A stretch of 64,000 bases of DNA from Pseudoflavonifractor sp902362925 (GTDB lineage Bacteria > Bacillota > Clostridia > Oscillospirales > Oscillospiraceae): assembly GCA_902362925.1 (NCBI GenBank), contig CABIYL010000002.1. One strand, 5' to 3'. The notes beneath the pieces are model-generated. The model saw nothing but the letters and a program-made list of their open reading frames with translations. It did not search any database and was not told the origin of the DNA. This document shows positions 24,940 through 31,431 of this stretch, one piece after another. Position 1 is the stretch's first letter, and each line of letters begins with the position of its first letter. A program made the position numbers and the translations under genes.

Positions 24940-25293
24940 ATGGACAAGTATCGCAAGATTTTGAAAGAAGTCAGAGAAAAATGCGAGAAAAAAGATCAGC
25001 TGAAAACGGTAGAGGGCATCGCAGAGACTATGTGTCTGTCGGTCGATGAGAGCCCGCACATGATTGCTATGGAGGATGGGGCAGCAGCGATTGCCGCTAT
25101 GTATACCCTATGCGTAGATGATGGACTCGATACCGTCATGGAGTACTTGGAGCTTAAAGATCGCCTTGATGGATTGCTTAGCGATATGTACGACAAGATG
25201 CGGGAGACATACCCAGTACCCGCCCAAAGGGAGTCAGGGGACAAGGCCAAGCCGCGCATTGGCGCCGATACGGGCCAGGAGGAGTCGCCATGA
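24940..25293 (+). CDS. small transposon accessory protein, paralogue 2
   Basis: 117 residues, two bases after the preceding gene. N-terminal charged coiled-coil-like helix (KYRKILKEVREKCEKKDQ), then the same core as paralogue 1 and a disordered polar tail ending GADTGQEESP. The shared core is helical and of a size compatible with a small dimeric protein. No known domain. Its stop overlaps the ATG of the following gene, so the small genes form one translation unit. Confidence 0.75.
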   Translation: MDKYRKILKEVREKCEKKDQLKTVEGIAETMCLSVDESPHMIAMEDGAAAIAAMYTLCVDDGLDTVMEYLELKDRLDGLLSDMYDKMRETYPVPAQRESGDKAKPRIGADTGQEESP

Positions 25294-25574
25294 TATGGAT
25301 GGATAGTTACGCCAGGATCCATGCGCTCACTCTCCGCTGGGTTGCCTGCGATGACGATTTAACCGATTGGACGGATGAGGCCCTATGGCCTCTGGTATCC
25401 CATGCTGACATCGGGTCCATGATGTGGGCTATGTCTGCGTTTGTTGTGATCACCTCTACGCCTCCCCCCGCTGGTGTTAACCATCGTGTCTACCGGCTGG
25501 CGTGCAGGATAATTAGAGACAAAATTGAGCAGGCAATCGAGGCAAAGCTTAGGGTGGCAGAGAGCTGTCCGTAA
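25290..25574 (+). CDS. small transposon accessory protein, unknown
   Basis: 94 residues, translationally coupled by an ATGA overlap. Rich in Trp (WMDSY, LRWVACDDD, LTDWTDEALWPL, MMWAM) with a basic helical C-terminus. No known domain or membrane signal is seen; the middle segment FVVITSTPPPAGVNHRVYRLACR could be a core strand-helix. It is conserved in frame with its neighbours and probably part of the transposition operon. Confidence 0.65.
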   Translation: MIWMDSYARIHALTLRWVACDDDLTDWTDEALWPLVSHADIGSMMWAMSAFVVITSTPPPAGVNHRVYRLACRIIRDKIEQAIEAKLRVAESCP

Positions 25575-25597
25575 AACAAGTGTTTGCCGTTACACAC

Positions 25598-25623
25598 GGG
25601 AGACCCCGATTTTGGGGCCTCCC
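25598..25623 (+). promoter_or_regulatory. hairpin before the resolvase gene
   Basis: GGGAGACCCC and GGGGCCTCCC pair around a GATTTT loop, 15 bases before the resolvase start. It may be a transcription pause or part of the resolvase recombination site. Confidence 0.45.
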
Positions 25624-25637
25624 AGGGGGATAAAACA

Positions 25638-26303
25638 GTGAAAAATGGAACGGAAAATCAAAAGGGGATTATCGTTACAGATAACGCTGGTACTGTACAT
25701 GGTTACGCCCGGTGCTCGACCAACGAGACCCGCCAGGACATTGATCGCCAGGTCCGGGAATTGAGAGCTGCGGGTGCCACCGTTATCTGGCAGGAATATG
25801 AACATGGGGATGCCGAGGCCAAAGAGCAGCAGAACATGATGTGGGATACCGTCCACCCTGGGGATACCATTGTAGTGACAGAACCCTCCAGATTGTCCCG
25901 TTCAGTGCAGCAGTTTTGCCAGATTGTAGAGACAATCAAGTCCAAGCGCATTAGGCTCCAAATCTTAGGGAGCATCACCATCGACTGTAGGACGACTGAG
26001 CCGGACCCTATGACTGTGGCATTTCTGCAGCTCATCGCCGTGTTTTCCGAACTGGAGTTGAGCATGATTCGAGCCCGTGTGCGTAGCGGTGTGGCCAACG
26101 CCAGGGCCAAAGGCAAACAGTTGGGCCGCCCGTCCATCACGGTAGAGCGCATCCCAGATAGTTTTTTTCGATACTATGCGAAATACCAATGTAAAGAAAT
26201 CAATGTGACAGAACTGGCCAGGTTGGCACAAGTAAGCCGCCCCACAGTTTACAGATACCTGTCAGCCATCCAGTCCAGTAAGGCAGAAAGGAAATTAACA
26301 TGA
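25638..26303 (+). CDS. serine recombinase of the resolvase/invertase group (TniR-like)
   Basis: 221 residues from a GTG at 25638 after AGGGGGAT. Small serine recombinases such as TniR and Tn3 resolvase separate cointegrates at a res site. The catalytic serine is S27 in GYARCSTNETRQDIDRQ; the PSRLSRS and ELELSMIRARVRSG helices are intact, and a C-terminal helix-turn-helix (NVTELARLAQVSRPTVYRYL) binds DNA. Canonical Tn7 lacks a resolvase; Tn5053/Tn402 have one. The res site was not located. Candidates are the gaps at 25575-25637 and 26624-26695. Confidence 0.92.
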   Translation: MKNGTENQKGIIVTDNAGTVHGYARCSTNETRQDIDRQVRELRAAGATVIWQEYEHGDAEAKEQQNMMWDTVHPGDTIVVTEPSRLSRSVQQFCQIVETIKSKRIRLQILGSITIDCRTTEPDPMTVAFLQLIAVFSELELSMIRARVRSGVANARAKGKQLGRPSITVERIPDSFFRYYAKYQCKEINVTELARLAQVSRPTVYRYLSAIQSSKAERKLT

Positions 26304-26623
26304 CTGAGTGCTACCGTTATGCAGTCGATACCTATGAGCAGATGACCGGGGATGAAAAAGCCAAAATCTCTTTGGAACTGCTTTACAATGCCATCTGCTA
26401 TTTTCATGGTGACGCCAAAGAAATCGTCCAAAAACTGCTCCATATGGATCAGATGACTCTTAATCAATTTGCAGACTCATTAGCTACGACGAGGCAGCAA
26501 GTCAAAAAGATGCACCAGGCTGCATTGGCTGCAATGTCTGCCCTGCGACAGTCAGTATTTGCATCTGGCGATGTAGAGGATATCCTCTTTTATCGTATCG
26601 CCAACAATTTGCCCATTGAATAA
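26300..26623 (+). CDS. small helical protein coupled to the resolvase
   Basis: 107 residues, starting at an ATGA overlap with the resolvase stop. Almost entirely helical and neutral, with Met-rich segments (LHMDQMTLNQFADSL, VKKMHQAALAAMSALRQ). No recognised domain. The coupling to the recombinase suggests a partner or regulator, but no sequence match supports that. A 72-base gap with an ACTAG/CTAGT inverted repeat follows. Confidence 0.65.
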   Translation: MTECYRYAVDTYEQMTGDEKAKISLELLYNAICYFHGDAKEIVQKLLHMDQMTLNQFADSLATTRQQVKKMHQAALAAMSALRQSVFASGDVEDILFYRIANNLPIE

Positions 26624-26695
26624 CACTAGGAACTCGCTAGTAATCAGGAGATGTATTACCCAAGCTTGAGGATTTGCTAAGAAAGAAGGATAGTT

Positions 26696-27022
26696 ATGAA
26701 AAAAGAAGACAATACCAAGTTAACTGTGGATGAAATCCTTGAAGAGATCGAAAATGCCGGCCTGGATACCCCAAAGATGCAATGTAGCATCTGCGGCAAA
26801 GAGAAACCGGCCCATGCTGTATACACATTGCCGGAGGTCTGGCGCCACGGGAGACGGCTGGCGCTATATATGCTGGGTAAGGCGCCCAGGCCGGAGCCGG
26901 TGGACGAGGAGGCGATGATGCGCAAATATGGGTACACAGCCCGGGATGTATTCTGTGTGGACTGCTGGCTGGATCTCGTCCTGGATGGTACGCATAAACA
27001 CGGAGTGTCAACCGATAAATAA
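26696..27022 (+). CDS. small zinc-binding protein, unknown function
   Basis: 108 residues with two CxxC pairs (CSICGKEKP near residue 30 and CVDCWLD near 91), forming a likely zinc ribbon interrupted by a long insertion. The N-terminus is an acidic helix (VDEILEEIENAGLD). A ribosome site AGAAAGAAGGA precedes the ATG. It is the last plus-strand gene of the element and ends 24 bases before a strong terminator. No family recognised; DNA or protein binding is possible. Confidence 0.65.
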   Translation: MKKEDNTKLTVDEILEEIENAGLDTPKMQCSICGKEKPAHAVYTLPEVWRHGRRLALYMLGKAPRPEPVDEEAMMRKYGYTARDVFCVDCWLDLVLDGTHKHGVSTDK

Positions 27023-27045
27023 GTTGGTCAAGACTATTAACATGA

Positions 27046-27085
27046 AAAACATCGGGCTCGATCGCTTGATCGGGCCCGATGTTTT
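27046..27085. terminator. strong terminator at the end of the transposon operon
   Basis: Stem AAAACATCGGGC / GCCCGATGTTTT extended by CGATC/GATCG around a GCTT loop, with T's on both strands. It serves the plus-strand operon and the convergent small gene at 27124. Confidence 0.88.
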
Positions 27086-27123
27086 GTCTCAGTACTGTGA
27101 TTATTTTTATATGATCGGGTGAA

Positions 27124-27315
27124 TTATGCTTGTCCTGCTTGTTCCTCTTGAGCCGATTGTAGATAAGCTGCAGCTTCCCTAGGATTGTTGATGCACCAAT
27201 GGAAAAAATGGTTAATCAATTCTTCGATGCTAATACCCATGGGCTTGATCAGATCTTCGACCTGCGCCTTTAGCTCACTGTCAATTGTAATTGTGATAAT
27301 TTCTGTCCTACCCAT
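27124..27315 (-). CDS. ribbon-helix-helix (RelB/DinJ-like) regulator
   Basis: 63 residues. EIITITIDSELKAQVEDLIKPMGISIEELINHFF matches the ribbon-helix-helix fold of RelB/DinJ antitoxins, which bind operators as dimers through the N-terminal beta strand. The C-terminal tail is short, and no toxin gene lies next to it on the minus strand. It may therefore be a stand-alone repressor of the element rather than an antitoxin. GGAG lies ten bases before the start. Confidence 0.7.
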   Translation of the reverse strand: MGRTEIITITIDSELKAQVEDLIKPMGISIEELINHFFHWCINNPREAAAYLQSAQEEQAGQA

Positions 27316-28332
27316 ATCAATTGGCTCCTATGCAAACTTTTTGATACACTTACAATCTACGCGATTGTTAGCAGCCTGCAAGATGTTCTTGCAGACTTTG
27401 TCCAGATGCTGGGGTAATTTCTCGGCTACTTTGTTTATGATCTTTATTTTATCTTATCAAGGAACTTTACATTCTGCAACTTTTTATTCTGTAGAGCTGA
27501 CGCTGACTATCAGCATTGACTATTCTTTTACACAAAGAAAAAAGGCAGACGGGAAGTACTCCTCGATTGATTTGATTGAATCTTTGGCTCGTGACTTTCT
27601 TCAATCTCATTTCAAGACCACCTGCAGGTGTTTTGGTAATTATATAATGCATCAAGGAGATAAGCAAAGTTGAATTAAATTCCCAAAAATATCAAAATGA
27701 TCGTTAGGATAAAATATTATGAAACTATTTTGTAGTGAAACAGTTGGTTGTTGTACAAAAAAATGAACACTGGATTTGTGCCGCATAAAAAAATTTTTTA
27801 GGAATTTTAGTTCTTGTATTATTTCAAAAAATATCTAATAACAATATATTCTGCAACTTTTATTGGGGAAAATTGTCCCTTGTTATATAAAACAATCAAA
27901 AAGTGGAAATACAAAAAAGGAAAACCGCATAGGATGTAATAGACATAGCCAGACAGCGCACGGAGATGAGGGGCTGGTACAGGAGGAGACCCATAATTCC
28001 TGACGAATCCCCCGCAGCGGGCTGGCTGCATACAGACTCTTTCCGGGATCCGGAAACGGGGGTTTAGGCGATCACGGCCCTCGATATCAAGAAGCGCGAT
28101 CAGGTCTGGCGGAGCCGCTGCAATAAATCCGCTCGGGGGAATGTGTGGGAAAGATGATCCAAGAACTCCCGTCAACCGGGTGTGCCTGTCCGGGAATATA
28201 AATTAGGCAGGAGGGTTTCTCGCCGGCGATGAGCCGGGGGAGCCTGCTCAGGAATGGTCGCCGAGGAGCGAGAATACGGCGGAGAGCAGGCTGGTCGATC
28301 ATCGCTGACAAGATCAAATGAGGTCTTGGACT
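27316..28332. other. AT-rich region without a supported gene; right flank of the transposon
   Basis: Open frames here lack ribosome sites and resemble no family. ATTCTGCAACTTTT occurs at 27471-27484 and again at 27848-27861. ATTGTCCCT at 27872 also occurs after tsf at 19533. A run of A/T at 27787-27800 and stop codons in all frames mark non-coding sequence. From about 27950 the composition becomes more GC-rich again, with fragments that could be decayed coding sequence but are too short to assign. Confidence 0.5.
27652..27701 (+). repeat. candidate right-end repeat of the transposon
   Basis: TTGAATTAAATTCCCAAAAA (27670-27689) is the inverted counterpart, with a three-base insertion, of the left-end motif TTTTTGATTTAATTCAA at 19815-19831. 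Just before it, TCAAGGAGATAAGCAAA (27652-27668) is an exact 17-base direct repeat of 19889-19905. Both observations place the right end at or just beyond this point. Confidence 0.5.
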
Positions 28333-28385
28333 CCCCTGAGCAGCGCAAAAGAGTAGTATTATACTCTTTTCGCGATGCTCAGGGG
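28333..28385. repeat. 53-base near-perfect inverted repeat
   Basis: CCCCTGAGCA...AAAAGAGTA on the left pairs with TACTCTTTT...TGCTCAGGGG on the right, with about two mismatches around a four-base loop. There is no T tract, so it is not an ordinary terminator. It resembles a miniature inverted-repeat element or the hairpin end of a single-strand transposon. Confidence 0.6.
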
Positions 28386-28628
28386 GTGTTGCATTCTTTT
28401 CACGACAAGCTCATGCCTTCCAGCCTTATCCCGAAGCTAAAGATCTCATGATTCTTTGACACGAAAGAAATGTGCCGAGCGGTCGGTCCATTTGCCAGGT
28501 GCAGGTGTGGCAGCGCCTTTGGCTCATGGCCTCCCAGGGCAGGTACAGGGTGGTCAAGACGCTTGACTCAAGGGCTTGCCTCCAGTGGTCTGCCAGGCAG
28601 TCTTTCAACATCTGACTGATTTCCCCCT

Positions 28629-29040
28629 GCAGCACAGGACGCAGACAGTAATCCGTTCCGGTTTCACAGAGCCAATATCAACAATACCTACTGGCTTGGA
28701 CAGGGGTGCTGATTAACTCATCTGTTGAGACATTTATCGATTTAACTTACTAAAGTTGTAGGGTGAGCACGATTGCAGCACAGGACGCAGTCAGTAATCC
28801 GCTCTGGTTGCACAGAGCCGGTATCAACAATCCCTACCCGATCGGACAGGGGTTGGTGATTAACTCATCTATTAAGAAGTTCACTAATCTGCCTTGGTAA
28901 AGTTCCTGAATCTTACTTTCACAGCACAGAATGCAGCCAGTGATTCCCTCCGGTTGTACAAACTGGTGTCAGCAATCCCCAGCAGCTCAGGTAGAGATTT
29001 TTCAAATAGTTCATACAAAAAACTCTTAAATCTATGGCAT
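28629..29040. repeat. 146-bp tandem repeat, three copies
   Basis: Units begin at 28629, 28775 and 28921, giving a period of exactly 146 bases twice. Each starts GCAGCACAGGACGCAG (third copy ACAGCACAGAATGCAG), continues with AGTAATCCG-like and CACAGAGCC-like segments, a conserved GGACAGGGG..TG.TGATTAACTCATCT, and an AT-rich end. The first two copies are close; the third is degenerate. 146 is not a multiple of three, so this is not a protein repeat. Function unknown. Confidence 0.75.
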
Positions 29041-29074
29041 ATAATCCTATTTTGTTTTATTGGAGGTACACAAA

Positions 29075-29297
29075 AATGAGTAGAGTGTCTATGTTAGAAG
29101 AGCACATTAACGGGCGAGAAGTGATGGCCTATGTCCAGGGTAAGTACTCATACCATAGCACATCCAAACTGACACGCACGATTAAGGCGCTGGGTTTGGA
29201 CCCCGAGGAAGAGGACAAGACCTGGGCTGTAGTTGTTGGTGGCCGTGCTGGAGCGGCCTGGAGCACTGGCTACAAGATGGCTATTGTGCGACTTTGA
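29075..29297 (+). CDS. small unknown protein
   Basis: 73 residues from the ATG at 29075, with TTGGAGG eight bases upstream, and followed 40 bases later by a clear terminator. It is a complete small transcription unit just after the tandem repeats. The sequence (EEHINGREVMAYVQGKYSYH, LTRTIKALGLDPEEEDKTWAV) has a mixed alpha/beta pattern and ends in a hydrophobic stretch. No family recognised. The ribosome site and terminator are the main evidence that it is real. Confidence 0.5.
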
Positions 29298-29336
29298 AGG
29301 TGAGGACCGTTTTTCGTTACTTGAGATGCCTCTATC

Positions 29337-29376
29337 AGCAGCAGTTGCCGAGAGTTGCTCGGTAACTGCTGCTTTT
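29337..29376 (+). terminator. rho-independent terminator
   Basis: AGCAGCAGTTGCCGAG and CTCGGTAACTGCTGCT form a 16-bp stem with one mismatch around AGTTG, followed by TTTT. Confidence 0.85.
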
Positions 29377-29404
29377 ATCAACCCAAATGGGATCTTATTT
29401 TGGA

Positions 29405-30097
29405 TGTAGTTGGCGAGAAGGATACCCGTTGCGGCTGGCCTGATATTCCGCATAGTCCAAATACATGGTAACAATGCGTTCCAGCGGCTGGAGTCCCTCT
29501 TTGGAGAGATAATTCTTGGCGATGGACACATCATACTTCTGGATCTTTCTACTCCTAGGAGGTCAGCCCCATGGGTGGCTTTTCCGCATTGGACCGTTCC
29601 ATAATCAGTTCCGTAGCTGTGTGACGATGGATGGCCCAATGGAGCTTATTCTGTACCTCCGCAAAAAACAGCCGCGTTGTTTTGGCCGACTTGTCATAAT
29701 CCAACGCAGTGGCATAGATGTCGGTGATCTTCTGGTAGAACCTGCGCTCAGACATCCGAATCTCCTGGCTCTGTACTAGCAGGTGGTCGAAGTATCCTTT
29801 TGTGAGTACGCTGCCGCGTCCATGGCCCAGCCCTGGATTGTAGAGTCCTTGATGATGGCGTTGGCCCACTTGCGAAACTGGACAACCCGGTCGTTATTGA
29901 CATTGAAGCCCACAGCAATGATAGCCTGTAGATTGTAGGGCCTTTATCTGACGGTTAACTTGACGGGAGCCATCGGTCTGAACTATCCGGATATTCCGGA
30001 TAGTTGTTTCCGCTGTCAGTTCAGCATCTGCATAGATGTTCTGGATGAGTTCATTCATCATTTTTGTGTCAACTAGATGATATTTCAACATAATCAT
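29405..30097 (-). pseudogene. rhuM-family gene remnant, frameshifted
   Basis: On the minus strand three frame segments spell out successive parts of a RhuM-family protein: TAETTIRNIRIVQTDGSRQVNR near the start, then after a shift LQAIIAVGFNVNNDRVVQFRKW and GWAMD, then ERRFYQKITDIYATALDYD and FFAEVQNKLHWAIHRHTATELI. A last shift leads to an LERIVTMYLDYAE-like end. At least three frameshifts make it non-functional. RhuM proteins are common in mobile elements and their role is unclear. It marks this region as an old insertion zone. Confidence 0.85.
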
Positions 30098-30129
30098 GCT
30101 AAAATTCTCACAAGGAGGTTGATGTTATT

Positions 30130-30399
30130 ATGAATATGATTAGGTCTGTTTCTGATTTGAGAAGTAAATTTGCAGATATTTCAAAGACAGTTCATGAGAC
30201 AGATCAACCTGTTTTCTTGACGAAAAACGGACATATCGATATGGTGGTTTTGAGCTTGGAGACATTTGAAAACTTGCAGTTCGAAAGCGAAGTATATTTT
30301 AAGCTACAGGAGGCTGAGAAAGAAGCTGAGTTGACAGAGCAACGCTATTCCTCCAAGGATGCGCTGAAGGCGATGAAAGACACCATTGGAGGGGAATAG
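30130..30399 (+). CDS. Phd/YefM-family antitoxin
   Basis: 89 residues. Phd/YefM antitoxins neutralise a RelE/Doc toxin and repress their own operon. The N-terminal IRSVSDLRSKFADISKTVHETDQPVFLTKNG and DMVVLSLETFENL segments are typical, and the C-terminal half is a charged toxin-binding helix. AAGGAGG precedes the ATG. The following gene, expected to be a toxin, is reduced to a fragment, so the antitoxin appears to be an orphan. Confidence 0.88.
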   Translation: MNMIRSVSDLRSKFADISKTVHETDQPVFLTKNGHIDMVVLSLETFENLQFESEVYFKLQEAEKEAELTEQRYSSKDALKAMKDTIGGE

Positions 30400-30400
30400 G

Positions 30401-30592
30401 TTGTATAGTTTAGGTATTTGCTTGCTACCTGAAAAGATGTGCTTAAAACTGTACGATTTATCAGTAGGATACTGCAAAACTCGGACGCAGCGAATCACTT
30501 GAAGGCGGAACTATCATTCCACAGCAGTACTTTGAGCGTCTTGGCTTTGGTGAGGAGATAGAATGCATTCTCCGGGGGATGAACTGGTGATC
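30401..30592 (+). pseudogene. truncated toxin remnant after the Phd antitoxin
   Basis: A frame starting TTG two bases after the antitoxin stop (LYSLGICLLPEK) resembles the opening of RelE-type toxins that usually begin M-Y-[SK]-L-[EG]-I. It breaks after about 25 codons. A second frame (GGTIIPQQYFERLGFGEEIE) ending at 30592 has coding character but no identified family. Interpretation as toxin is tentative. Confidence 0.35.
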
Positions 30593-30599
30593 TGTATAC

Positions 30600-30710
30600 A
30601 CTTTGATACCGAAATCACGCCAGTTCGGATACGGTTTCATTACGGACGGCAAAGTAAAAAACAAAATCGCCGAGGAAGTAGGGTGGCCGGAGGGCAATCA
30701 AAAATGCGCC
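30600..30710 (+). repeat. coding remnant with an inverted, diverged second copy at 32412-32520
   Basis: About 80 bases are recognisably the same as the reverse complement of 32412-32520. The shared reading frame gives GYGFITDGKVKNKIAEEVG here and CGYHFSADGKAKNKIAGEVG there. Both are fragments of one unidentified gene family, now in opposite orientation. A following scrap (SEEDYDKWRCYYPELD, near 30820) also looks like a gene end. Confidence 0.55.
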
Positions 30711-30962
30711 CTTTAATTTTTTCCCAGATATTAAACAAGTTTGTGGCAATTAAGGGACGAGCCGTTGATAGTCCTCACGACAGTCAAGAATGTAGTAAAT
30801 AAAACCTCATGGGTAAAATCTCCGAAGAGGATTACGACAAGTGGCGCTGCTATTACCCGGAGCTTGACAAGACTAAGTGCTGGGCAAAGGTGCCTTCTCG
30901 GGGACTTAGTAATTTACCAGTACAGGATATTTGATTAAAAGATAAAACAAGAGGGAATCAAG

Positions 30963-31397
30963 ATGTACGAAAGCTATACAAGACAATCTCTACCTACTAA
31001 GCAATACCGCGAACTGCTAGGGAGCGCTATTTGTGTTTTTAACTCAAATAACGCCTTTATAGTTGAGAATATCCTCAGATGTGATGACTTAGATAAATAC
31101 GACTGGCATCATCTAATAGACTTGGAATCAGGGCATCTCAAGGGAAGCGTTCATGAGGTCATCACTTCAAAATGTGGAGATAAAATTGAAACACTGTTTG
31201 CCAAAATTATCCGAATGAGAAACCGAATAATTCATAGCTATCGCATTACAAACGCATCTGGCGAACAAACATTGGCGACAAAAGAAAGAGTAAAGGATGG
31301 AAATAGGCAATTTGAGATTACAGAAGAGTACCTTCTTGGCTTTATAGGCCTTAATCAAGAACTTTCCGATCTGCTGCATGATTTAAGAGGATATTAA
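30963..31397 (+). CDS. HEPN-like protein, possible defence or toxin nuclease
   Basis: 144 residues, helical, low GC. The segment RMRNRIIHSY holds the R-N-x3-H pattern (R86 and H91) that marks HEPN-domain ribonucleases, which act in toxin-antitoxin, abortive infection and CRISPR systems. No nucleotidyltransferase (MNT) antitoxin gene is adjacent. It is a complete gene flanked by a terminator, in a region otherwise made of remnants. AAGAGGGAATCAAG precedes the start. The assignment rests on this one motif and the helical pattern. Confidence 0.6.
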   Translation: MYESYTRQSLPTKQYRELLGSAICVFNSNNAFIVENILRCDDLDKYDWHHLIDLESGHLKGSVHEVITSKCGDKIETLFAKIIRMRNRIIHSYRITNASGEQTLATKERVKDGNRQFEITEEYLLGFIGLNQELSDLLHDLRGY

Positions 31398-31399
31398 AT

Positions 31400-31431
31400 A
31401 AAAAGAGAACTAACTAGTTAGCTCTCTTTTT
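31400..31431. terminator. palindromic terminator after the HEPN-like gene
   Basis: AAAAAGAGAaCTAACTAG is followed by its near-perfect complement TTAGcTCTCTTTTT. It has runs of A and T on both sides and is active on either strand. Confidence 0.82.

Larger units (their letters stand above)
19600..27760 (+). mobile_element. Tn7-like transposon (tnsABC-tniQ) with serine resolvase, inserted downstream of tsf
   Basis: The core genes tnsA, tnsB, tnsC and tniQ/tnsD are in canonical order with overlapping starts. They are followed by small accessory genes and a serine resolvase and bracketed by AT-rich sequence with related short repeats in opposite orientation (19764-19907 and 27670-27701). The base composition is more AT-rich than the flanking chromosome. 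The exact termini and target duplication were not found: I saw no pair of TGT...ACA ends with a 5-base duplication, so the given limits are approximate. No cas genes or CRISPR array accompany it, so it is not a CRISPR-guided element as far as can be seen here. Confidence 0.75.

Noticed and set aside
27185..27673. 162-codon plus-strand frame at the transposon's right flank
   Set aside because: It is antisense to the ribbon-helix-helix gene, crosses AT-rich non-coding sequence and has no ribosome site.
19600..27760. CRISPR-associated transposon
   Set aside because: No cas12k, Cascade genes, CRISPR repeats or atypical spacer unit are present; TniQ is of the longer TnsD-like type.
28629..29040. 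CRISPR array
   Set aside because: Only three units of 146 bases with whole-unit similarity; there is no short repeat separated by unique spacers.
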